64,000 nt of DNA from Enoplolaimus lenunculus (lineage: Eukaryota; Nematoda; Enoplea; Enoplida; Thoracostomopsidae), in contig JASANG010000148.1 in assembly GCA_030248215.1 (NCBI GenBank), forward strand, positions 1 to 64,000, read 5' to 3'. Within the stretch, counting starts at the first letter, position 1, and each line of letters begins with the position of its first letter. The position numbers and the translations under genes were made by a program. The notes under the pieces are model-generated. The model did not search any database. It saw only the letters and a program-made list of their open reading frames with translations, and was not told where the DNA came from. Shown here in pieces: positions 9,473-19,700 of this stretch.

Positions 9473-10106
9473 AGAGGGTAAGCATCAGATGCTAGATTTA
9501 ATATTAAACAAGGGTTCACACAGTGTGAGCCCTTAAATATAAGGTAGGTTACCCTGGATCGAAAGTCCTTGCCACCCATCCTTGGGGTTCCCCTTTTTCG
9601 CCCTCCTTCTCCCGCCCTCTCCGTGTATCTCGGGCTCGCAGTGTATGCGCCATCTCGCTTGTAACTGCAAATGTTCTATCGTGGTAGCAAATGGCGTTCT
9701 ATTGCTAGAATCCATTGTTAATGGTGAAAATATAGGAGACCGCATAATTCCGGAGTGTATTTTTCTAAGGTGGTTTATTTTGGTGGAAAAGTCGTACTCG
9801 GGCCGGCCGGTGCAAGCCGGCTGTACGGGCTGTTCCGTGCGGCTCTGCGGTTTCTTGGATTTTGAACGTGCGTTCGGCAAAATACTCGTTCGAGCTCCCG
9901 AAAGATTTGGGTCGAGTCAGCTCGACTCAACCGCGGTTTTAACCCATTGCATTCTACCGGCGAGACGAAATGAAAGAATCTGTGCGCCTGCAATAACCAT
10001 ACGCAAGCCGAATTCGCGACAAATTCGTTCGCTCCATCTTTTTCTCCCCCCCCCGCGGCTCTTTCTCCCCATTGCGGCTCCTCCGCGCATCCTCCCCCCC
10101 CCCCCA
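9473..10106 (+). repeat. tandem array unit, copy 6 (partial, degraded right edge)
   Basis: The first ~110 bp match the unit well. From about 9584 the order of unit landmarks is kept but many short losses and C-rich runs appear, ending in poly-C tracts (10047-10105). The sequence then switches to the duplicated segment. The open frames of this zone are not credible genes. Confidence 0.7.
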
Positions 10107-10590
10107 GGTAAAATTTCTGACCACCGTGGCAAAACTATATTGACCATCCAGTGGGCAGGCAAAATTCGGAGTGCGGGGAAAATAAATTCTTGGCAAAAAG
10201 GATTTTGTCAAAAAGGTAAAAGAAAAACGGAACCCGCACCGCCTATTTTTAAGGCTGGGGAAATTTTTACTATACGCAAGATTCATTCCATACTCAGGGC
10301 CCACAAATCACCCGGGAAAAGAAAAATGAAAAAGGAAAAAGAAAAATATCCATCCCCAGTCCGGACACGAAAACAAATTCCGACCCAGACTTGCTCGGTT
10401 GCGACCCGCGCAAGTCCGAGTCCGAAATAACAACAACCATCCCGTCCTGCGGGAATCTAACAAAAACAATAGCGCGCTAACTCGGTAAAACAGCAGTCTC
10501 AAAATCGATACTGAAACAGAATCTTAAACACTCCAAAATCGTTGGGCCATTATCCCTTACAGAATTGGACACCTTTAGTTTATTTTCGAA
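10080..10590. repeat. direct duplication, left copy
   Basis: About 480-510 bp match 12382-12887 with only scattered small differences, starting around CCCAGGTAAAATTTCTGACC and ending at TTTAGTTTATTT. The left edge merges into the poly-C damage. Confidence 0.85.
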
Positions 10591-11071
10591 GTCAGAATCT
10601 GATGACCCATTACACACCAGTTATTTTATTCATACATTACGTGAAATTCTAGTAAAACCTATTCCATTGGGTTTTTTATATGGACTTAACTAAAACATGG
10701 CTCTTTACCTGTTCCGCCTCTCACTGTAGCGTGGTCTCCCATGCTGCGAGGTCTTCCCGAGCCGGTGGACTTGCCGCCCACCGGCCCCCTTCTGGAGTTG
10801 CCGGACGAAACTCCTCCGCAAGTGGGTCAACCGGGCCGACGTCTTAGGTGACACTGGGATCGTTTCTGACGTTGACGACGCGGACTTTGCTGGTGGAGGT
10901 GTTCGTGGTGGACTATCTCGGGCACTTTGGTCCATGTTTGAGCCAAGTCCAATAGTTTTTGTTTCCGAAATAAAAAACTTGGATGTTGTCGATGTTGCTA
11001 ACAGATAGATTGCATCAGTTAGATAAACGCGAACTATTAAGCGCGTAGTATGGTTTATATTGTAATTAATC
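10591..11071. other. unassigned stretch between repeats
   Basis: I see no supported gene. The GC-rich part at 10705-10935 contains a 76-aa minus frame that is Ser/Arg/Pro-rich and unconvincing. Confidence 0.4.
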
Positions 11072-11433
11072 TGAATGCAATTGGGTTAAAACCGCGGTTG
11101 AGTCGAGCTAGACTCAACCGGAGTCTAACCCAACTCGAGATCGCTCCAACGAGTAATTTGCCTCCTGAACGCACGTTACAAAATTTTCCAATTAAGAAAC
11201 CACTTAGAGCCACCCGCATCGGAACAGCCCGTACAGCGCTTGTACCGGCCGCCCCGATACGAGCGCTATTTTTCCACCGGAAATAAAATACAAACCACCT
11301 TAAGAAAAATACCAGCTCCTTAATTAACCGGTCTCCTATCTTTTCACCATTAACAATAAATTCTAGCAATAGAACGCCATTTTTGCTACCACGAAGAACA
11401 ACTAGTATACCACACTACACATGCAGTTACACA
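11072..11433 (-). repeat. solo inverted copy of the 362-bp TG...CA module
   Basis: This is the reverse complement of the array module and closest to the variant at 1847-2208. Read on minus it starts TGTGTAACTGC and ends TTGCATTCA. The first ~22 bp on the plus strand recur at 15651-15672 next to diverged sequence. The pattern suits a solo or terminal repeat of an old LTR-like element; no clear target duplication is visible. Confidence 0.7.
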
Positions 11434-13754
11434 CCGCCATCCGTTTTACGTAACCATCGTTTTAAAAGCCAACGAAAAATTAAAAACCAAAAACCGCTAG
11501 CTAGGAACCTTTATTCAGCACTGCTAAAAACCAAACTCAATCGCAATTCCACCAAGTTTTTAGCACTTCATTCGCAATTTCAGAAAATTCCTCGAAAATT
11601 AACATTAAGAAAGCTGTAACAACTTATTCTAACCGTCAGAAAACTAAAATAACCACGACACAAATTTAACCGCTAAATTTAAACTCACAACCATCTAAAT
11701 TTGCAAAACAAGTGTCGAAAAAGGTCAGATAAACTAAATAACACATGATAACCTCTAAGTACTGTAAAGAGTGCACGCTCGACATCAAACACATATTATT
11801 AAAAGGCTTACCGCCCAACTTCGCCATACTAAACATCAACACTGCCAATTCCGACTACAAAGTTCAAAATTTCAAAAATCCTAACTTCGATATAACTCGT
11901 AAGAAACTACACAAGCCGGCAAAAGACAGAAAAGACCGCCCCGGGCTCAAAAACACTCAACTTAAGTTCAATTCAACTTTTTCCACTTCTTTCACTCACC
12001 TGCGCTCTCCCTTCAAACGCCTAGATCTCAAATTTGAAACCACCAAATCTCACGCCTACGGAGTACTACACCCAGGGGTCACACACTTGGATCCCCCAGG
12101 TGAATACCCCGCTACGGCTCCGAAAACATCTCAACCAGTGGTTTTCCAACCCGACACGCTCAAATTTCGCGTCTCTCGGGTTTCCCCAGAAAATTTCCAG
12201 CTCAGCGGAGTCACGGATTCAGTGGTATCCCTACATATTTATCCTTTAGTTTTGCACAAACCCTCTTTCTCCAGTTCTGGTATACATATGTCGGCCCATG
12301 TTACTTTAAGGGGCGTTCAGGTTTCTGGTGGGTCAAAAAAGTACGTTCGTCTCGAAAAAGATTTGGGGCTAGGAGACTCTTATCCTCGCGCATTCCTGCC
12401 CCCAGGTAAAATTTCTGACCACCGCGGCAAAACTATATTGACCATCCAGTGGGCAGGCAAAATTCGGAGTGCTGGGAAAAATAAATTCTTGGTATAAAGG
12501 ATTTGGTCAAAAAGGAAAAAGAAAAACGGGAACCCGCACCGCCTATTTTTAAGGCTGTGGAAATTTTTACTATACGCAAGATTCATTCCATACTCAGGAC
12601 CCAACAATCACCCGGGAAAAGAAAAATGAAAAAGGAAAAAAAATATCCATCCCCAGTCCGGACACGATAACAAATTCCGACCCAGACTTGCTCGGTTGCG
12701 ACCCGCGCAAGTCCGAGTCCGAAATAACAACAACCATCCCGTCCTGCGGGAATCTAACAAAAACAATAGCGCGCTAACTCGGTAAAACAGCAGTCTCAGA
12801 ATCGATACTGAAACAGAATCTTAAACACTCCAAAATCGTTGGGCCATTATCCCTTACAGAATTGGACACCTTTAGTTTATTTCGAAGAGCTCAGCGGAGT
12901 CACGGATCCAGTGGTATCCCTACATCCCCCCTTCTTTACGCTTGATGCCCTCATCAAGAGGTTGCCTGGCAACGCCACAAAATGCTAAAAGGGTACCGGG
13001 GACACCACAGATACGTGACCTCCGCAGAGAGAGCACAGGGCGTTCCTCATCAGGGGTGAGCCTTTTCTCGGCAACACCCCAACTTCACCACTAAAGTTTT
13101 CCACGAGCCCAGCACAATCCTGACCGACTCAGCCAAACTTGATTTTTACTCAGAAAAACTGCCATTTTGAAAAAAACCGTGAAATTAAGGTGTCCATAAT
13201 CAGCTAAAACCATCTAGTTCAAATTTAGTTAAAAACATTAATTACGTTCCATATTCCATTATAAAACCAATAACATATACCAGTAACATGCATAAGTTAA
13301 ACATACGTTATATAATATTATCTTCAAAAAACATTTCACATAAACAAATAGAAATAATACCAGTAATCGAATCAGAACCAATAAGGGCAAGTAACATCGA
13401 ATATAAGGCACCTTCCGACTATTTTGCTAGTACCAACATACTTAACCGTAATCAAGTTAATCATTTACAAGGCACCTATCGCAATCCAACAGTCGTAACA
13501 GTTCGTTGAAATAACAGCGAAATAATAAACAAAATAAAGTCGTTATCGAAAAACATTTCGTTCGAAAGACACACCAACCAGAACCATTATTTTTGGTTAT
13601 ATTATTAAAGCACCATCCATTGTTTTACAACAAATAACATTTAAACGTCATTTGAAACATACTAGAGTCATGACTCGAGATCAGAAAGTTAAAGTCCTTA
13701 TCACATCCAAAAAGCCACTCCGAAAATAAACGCCGACTCCCTCTCGGTCCGCGC
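11434..13754. other. unassigned A/C-rich stretch with repeat fragments
   Basis: It holds the right copy of the 500-bp duplication, a fragment of the TTAGGC-cored MITE end (about 12297-12340) and a 38-bp repeat found at 12198 and 12889. A 250-aa plus frame (11745-12497) crosses these repeat boundaries and is unlikely to be a gene. Confidence 0.5.
12382..12887. repeat. direct duplication, right copy
   Basis: Partner of 10080-10590. The flanking sequences differ on both sides, so the pair is either a real segmental duplication or a misjoin near the collapsed array. Confidence 0.85.
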
Positions 13755-14252
13755 CTATCCTCCAACACCTCGTAACTCCGGTCGTATAAATGACTCCCAC
13801 CATCGCAACCGTTGTTGTTCCTCTGTCAATTCTGGTGGTTCTTCAAACTGCGGGTCTCTCAGAGGACGATTGTGGTGAGTCTTTTGCACCCGTTCCTGCT
13901 CTATAACAAAACTCAACAGCCGCGTAAACGGATGTCCTTCTTCAAACACACGCTTAATAATGTCCTCCCACTGATCTTCTCCAACGCCGCCGTAATAATG
14001 CCACATCACCGCCATCGGTGGTGGAATCGACTCTCCTGCCGATACCACTTCAACCACGTCACTGTCCCTATCGTGCAATTCCCTTGTTACCTCATGACAC
14101 AAGGATCGAAACATATCCATGAAATGTCGATTCATGGCTACCAAAGCCCCAGTGGCATCGTCCACCAACGGATCCAACTGTGTCATGAGATTATGCGCCC
14201 TCTCGGCATAATCCGACTTATGCGACGCTTCCTCGCACACTCGCATTATCAC
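13755..14252 (-). CDS. unrecognised open frame, 165 aa
   Basis: The frame is GC-richer than its surroundings and has a protein-like composition: acidic, with Trp-containing helical stretches (DQWEDIIKRVFEEG) and a C-terminal ELTEEQQRLRWWESF. It follows immediately after the 238-aa frame on the same strand. No family is recognised. The E/R/Q-rich pair could be the structural region of an old mobile element whose terminal repeats are the modules at 11072 and about 15651, or an unknown host gene. Confidence 0.4.
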   Translation of the reverse strand: MIMRVCEEASHKSDYAERAHNLMTQLDPLVDDATGALVAMNRHFMDMFRSLCHEVTRELHDRDSDVVEVVSAGESIPPPMAVMWHYYGGVGEDQWEDIIKRVFEEGHPFTRLLSFVIEQERVQKTHHNRPLRDPQFEEPPELTEEQQRLRWWESFIRPELRGVGG

Positions 14253-14965
14253 CGCAACGCCCGAAACTGCGCTCGAACTTGTTCATACTGATTACGCTGA
14301 AGTTCACCTTCGAACCGTTCGCTTGTCTGACGAAGACGTTGCAACTTCACCCGACCTTGATCTTCCAAAACACGCCAACTACCGTCCTTCCTATACCGCA
14401 CATCCCGAATACTTGCTTCCAAGTCACTTCTAATCCGGTCCGGGTTTACCAACATTACCACCTCCATCTGCGTCTTCTCCAACAAAAGCGCCCCTCTTCC
14501 CATCTCTCTCGCCAACGCCAGGCGTGAGATATGAGTCAACCGTCGAACCAACGTCACATAATATTCCTGCGCACGTTCACATCGCAGAAACTCACAGCAA
14601 AATTGAAACAGTTCAATATTCAGCAGCTCCGCCTCAATGAGCACCTCCAACAACGATACCTCACCAACCTTCGCACGATCCACCAAACGACGCACGTACT
14701 CGCCTTCGTACTTATACAGCAGCCGTTTAAACGCAACGCACACCGGTTCGCGATGAATCGATCGTCCCTGATGTCGTGTCATGAACCGAACAATCGCCAC
14801 ATAACGCAAACGCTGCTGATCCGGTCGTTCCTTCGGTTCCCTCTGTACAAAATCGCGAAACTTTGCCGCCGCCGCATTGTCCGCCTGCTGCTGTTCCTGC
14901 TCAATTCTCCGTCGCTCCAAATCCGCACGCTCACCTTGCAACACGCCACCCGCACCCTGCTTCAT
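14249..14965 (-). CDS. unrecognised open frame, 238 aa, E/R/Q-rich
   Basis: The product begins with a charged coiled-coil-like region (ERRRIEQEQQQADNAAAAKF, about residues 18-37). A helical domain rich in Leu, Glu and Arg follows, and the C-terminus is basic and helical. The frame stays open upstream of the ATG to about 15021, where AAG could be a 3' splice site. The opposite-strand frames here are shadows. No domain is recognised; see the neighbouring 165-aa frame for the mobile-element alternative. Confidence 0.4.
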   Translation of the reverse strand: MKQGAGGVLQGERADLERRRIEQEQQQADNAAAAKFRDFVQREPKERPDQQRLRYVAIVRFMTRHQGRSIHREPVCVAFKRLLYKYEGEYVRRLVDRAKVGEVSLLEVLIEAELLNIELFQFCCEFLRCERAQEYYVTLVRRLTHISRLALAREMGRGALLLEKTQMEVVMLVNPDRIRSDLEASIRDVRYRKDGSWRVLEDQGRVKLQRLRQTSERFEGELQRNQYEQVRAQFRALR

Positions 14966-15030
14966 TTGCCGCCATCGCGCAACTACCGCATCCTGTGCCT
15001 CGTGTTGTTGATATTCGTCTTTTCAGTTAT

Positions 15031-16638
15031 ATCACGCCTAGCCGGCATTTGCTCAAAACACTTGGATTTTGAAACTTTGTACAATTTGGGCTTCCTATCA
15101 CCTCCCCTGATCATTCCACACTCAAATATGCATTTTTGCAAAATTCGATTTTTAAAACTACAAGGTCTGGAACGCAAAAATCTTTTGTAGGTTTGATAAA
15201 TTATATATCATTTGACGCAGTTTGCAGCGTTGAGTCAAGTGTATAGGATGATGGGTTCTTGGGTTGGGCTACCTCAGAAACACATGGAGTCCGCCTGTGT
15301 GAGCCTATTATTTGTAGGGGAGCCGGCTGTGGGTTTTTTACAGTTCGAGTCCGCCAATCAAAAGCAAATAGCCTTCCAATCAGGCTCACAGACACCAGTA
15401 ATCTGCCTGTTTATTAACAGTACAAATGACAATTTAATAATACGACGATAATAAAAGTAATACGAATAAGCCCGTAGGCGATTCACAAATATCCGAAATT
15501 AAGTTGAAGTCCGTAGACTTTGCGAAAGAAATCTGGCCGTAGCCAATTAATAATACTGGCCGCTATCCGCAGACGTTTAACCCAATGAGTAAAATAATTA
15601 GGCGCGAGAGCGCGAATTAAATTGAGTACGATTATTTTACGTACAAAATCTGAATGCAATTGGGTTAAAACCATATGTAGCCGTTGAGCCTGCCGCGCGG
15701 AAACAATAGCAATGCAGCAATATATGCGCAAAAACACTAGAATTAGTCTCTTTTTACACTTTGTGAGACACACACGAAAATGTTCAGACACTCATAAAAA
15801 TTCCTTCAGACACTCATAATGTTGTGAATATCGGTTTTTGGGGTCCGTGACAAATGGCATAGTTTTCTCAGCGTTAGCCTTTCTGGCGCTGGTAAAATTT
15901 ATACTGCTGGATTCAGATTTCTTTCTAGTCGATAAGTTTTCGGTCTAGCCGTTGAAAAGTTATTTCAAGTCAAAGTTACAGTTCGAAATTGCTTCAAAAA
16001 CAGCGTGAAAACGGCGTTAAAAATAACGGGAATTAGGGCCGAGCCTGGCTACGGGTGGTAGCCCAGGCACGGCGGCGCGGGTCGCGCTAAAACGGTTACG
16101 AAACTAAGACGAATTCGAAAATACATTGACAACTCAAAAGTTTGAAATAAAGCTGAATATTGGGTCAATGAACCCGTACGAAGTAAACAGAATATTGGAT
16201 TTCACCCCTGTTCGCATAGCAATCAATAAAACCTCTGCCCGTGTGGCTGTTATAATAAGTTCACTGTGATATTACGCGGCTGTGAAATGAATATCAACAC
16301 TGTGATACGCTACTGTGATATGACAACTGTGATACTAGTAAAGTGGTTCTCGGCGTGTAAATGTGCAAATAGAGAAACAGACAGCGCTCTAAGCGCTACA
16401 GTAACCAGTACAGCGGGCAGGGGGGTTTATATTGTTGTTGTTGTTGTACGGGAGTTTTTAGGAGGCCCGAGGGCTCCCTGGATCTTGAGGGCCGGGTTTT
16501 AGCGCGCCGGCGGATATTCCTCGACGTAGGGGGCGCCGGGGAATATCCGACAAAGTGGTGTTAAATTTTGTGCAATCAGAAGTCTGCTAAGCCAGTTGTT
16601 GTCAAATAACTGATTTGAAGCGCAGCCAGCGGTCATGA
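15031..16638. other. intergenic, no gene seen
   Basis: It contains a 22-26 bp match to the CA end of the 362-bp module (about 15647-15672) and a GC-rich patch near 16020-16095. I see no supported gene. Confidence 0.4.
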
Positions 16639-16713
16639 TTATGGCCCAAATTTATTTATTTGACAATTACTCGTTAGCCAGATGTCTGATTGGAGAATAT
16701 TTAAAATATCCGT
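16639..16713 (-). CDS. AK5: candidate last exon of the AK5-like gene
   Basis: A phase-0 exon here would encode TDILNILQSDIWL and stop at 16639, placing a helix where AK5 ends with its C-terminal helix. The acceptor AAG has a poor pyrimidine tract, and a competing CAG lies 17 nt upstream. This is inference. Confidence 0.25.
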   Translation of the reverse strand, partial: TDILNILQSDIWLTSNCQINKFGP

Positions 16714-19700
16714 CTTAGCTCCGCAACCTGTGTCGAATGGTATATAATTTGTCCAATTTTGCGACAAAAAATTTTGGTCCAAAGGGGAATTTGGAACCTT
16801 AAAAACTGGAATTTTCTGAAAGTTTATGTTTGGGCGTGCAATAATCATGACATCAAAGCCTCTCAATTGCTAAAACCTCGCGAGCAAAGCGAGGTTGAAG
16901 CTAGACGTATACTTGTGGTAAATCATACGGTAAAAGCGAGCTTTCAATTTTGGGCGTCCTAACTTTGGCCCCACCGCCGACCAAAATTAATGAGCGAACC
17001 AAACGAGATGCAGATGTAGTTTTATACTAAATCTCGCGGCAAAGCTGCAATTCAGAATTTCATTTATATATTCATATGCTGCAATTTTCGCTCTCTTCGG
17101 ACATAATGTGACCTTGTGGAGGGAGATCTACACACAATCGCTATTAATGTGTTACATGTAAATTATTTACACGTCATCTAAGTAACGTTATTTTTATCAT
17201 ATTTAGTTGCAAATTATATTCGTTAAATTGCGTATTGCAGTTGTTATTGTAGGTTTTCGAAAATTTAATGTTATATTTAAAAATATGCCAGATGGACTAC
17301 CAGAAATTGAAAATAAATACATTCGTTAGAAGTACAAAAGACCAGGCAATTGCTATGACCCTAATTATTGCCAAAATTTGGCAAAGTCAAATTCGCTGTT
17401 TTCCAGTTTCGTCAATATTTTTGCGAAAGACAGGAAATATGACTTAGAGCTGCAGGCTTAATCCTCAGTGTGTGGATTATCTTGAAGTTTTGGCCCATGT
17501 ATAGAACAGGGCCGGAGTAGTAGTATAAGCATATTCCTAAGCCTAAGCGTATGGATGAGCCTATTCCTAAGCCTAAGCCTAAGCAAAAAACTTAGTCTAA
17601 AGCTTAAACCGACTCTATTATAGCCCCTCCGGGAAACAATCCGGCCCTGTTCTATACATGGGCCGAAGCTTTCGACACATGTGCACACGAACACCGTTTG
17701 ATCTTACCACCGGTTTACAACGTACCACTTTGAGCTTGCCGCGTTCATCAAAAGCTTTGAGCATTGGCAGAGTGCGTTGCTTAAATGCAGCAATACGCGC
17801 TTTGATTGCGTCAGCGTTGTCGTCGTTGCGCACTCCGGTATCGCCCCGAGCAGAGAGTGTTTTGACGCAAAATCCTTCAGTACAATCAATTAGTAGCACC
17901 AAATCCACTGGATTAATCTGATAACAATGATTAATCAAAGACACATACACTGCAAAAAATGGTGAGTCAAATTGACTCTCTCCGAAATAGGCTCAATGTT
18001 CCTCCATATTAGTGTTCTTTATGTACCCAAAGCGTAAGCGGAGGCTAAAAGTTTACGCATTCTTTTCAGTCAAAATTAATTCTTCGCGTACTAATGTTAA
18101 TTTCAGGTCGTTAGCCAGCTAAACATTTTAAGGGGCATACAAGCGATTTCAGTCACCTTACAATCGCGATTTAAGGTGTTGTAGCAAGGCCAAAATTCTT
18201 CCAGAAGGGCCTGAGCTCCCCTCTATAGCTACGAGCCCGTTTAATTTTATCGAAGGCATAACTTTTTTCCACGTTTAGTGTTTCTTATTTGTTCAACCAA
18301 AGACTGAGACTATAAGCCTATTTCATTAGTTTATTCATTATATGAGAGAAGTTTTTGCAATGGAAAGTAAAACAAGTATCTTAGACTAACTATTTCAAGG
18401 TAAATAAAAATGTAATAGCATCTGTTCATTTCTTGCTGGTCGACAGGGCAGCTAGACTAACTAGAACCAAAAAATTTCAGGCGGCATGCAAAATTTAAGC
18501 ATAGGAGCGAAAAGTTATGCTGACGGTGCCAAATAATTTCTAGGGATATGAACACGGCTTAATCGTATGAGTTTATGCTTCAAAACGTTCGCCGTAAACG
18601 CCAAAATTTTTTCTTCCTGAACTCAAATTAATTTTACAAAATCACCAGTTGTTTCAAGTTGCGTTATTTGCTGCTATGCGATCAGCAGCTGTAAGGAACA
18701 AATATTTAACCCTTTCTCACATGAGTATTTTCTGTTTGTTTTGAGACATACTTTTATGGTAAGATTCGAACTCCAGTGACTGGAGTGGGAGGCGTATACC
18801 ATCACCACTCAGCTATAGGAGCTTGACGCTCGAGCCCGAGGGGGCTCTCACGTCTTGTGGTGATTTAGTACTATGTATACGTGTTGCAATTGTTAAACAC
18901 TGTGCGATATATATTATTTAACGTATATACAATGCGCTGAGTTACCTATAGGCAACTCAACGTGAGAAGGGGTTAATTATGAGTTTTTGAACATCGCTTT
19001 TTACAAAGTTGACATTTTAAACGGGTCATTTTGCGCAATTCGAATTCAACGTACCTTATCTTCAAATTCTTTCGACTGTTCGAGATCCCTTGGAAATCCT
19101 TCAACGACAAAACCCCAACTGCCAGGATTGTCAGCGATCGCATCAGTTATCAATTGCATGCAGACTTTCTGTAAATGTTTCACAAACAAATCTACTGTAT
19201 TGACCCAAATAGGGGGACTGATGTTTATTGGCCTCTCCAGAGGGTGCCCCCCTGTTATTCGGTTACGGACTGCTCATTATTTTTAAACCGCCCTCTGCCA
19301 CCCTTCTTTACTGATATATCCGGTATTGCAACTATAAGTTTAATTTAACGTTTATTTGTCTTGCATCAAAAGCTTAAGCGATATAATGCAAAGTTATACT
19401 TAGGAATGTACTTTCAAAACTTAAGTATGCTTTAAAGTTTCGAACTCAGCTATATTTCGTCCTGGACTCAATGATACACTACAATTAGGGATAATTGACA
19501 TTTATGGATTCAAATTGGGTTTAGGGGCGCTATCCGCTTACGGACTCTTATTAGGGATACAGACTTCTATTGATTGAGACTCAAACACGCGATCTTAAGC
19601 ATGCTCAGTATCTATTATAACTGGAACGATGCAATCTGTTTGGAGTAAAAATTATTCAGCGCGCGTTGCATTGTTGGCCCTCCCTAATTTATACAGGTAC

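Noticed and set aside
9533-10502. Frames of 64 to 282 aa over the array's right edge
   Set aside because: They cross eroded array DNA, poly-C runs and the start of the 500-bp duplication; none continues a coherent protein.
11745-12497. 250-aa plus-strand frame
   Set aside because: It runs through a MITE-end fragment and into the 500-bp duplicated segment, with no domain or codon support.
13812-15190. Plus-strand frames of 159, 82 and 219 aa
   Set aside because: They are antisense shadows of the better-composed minus frames at 13755-14965.
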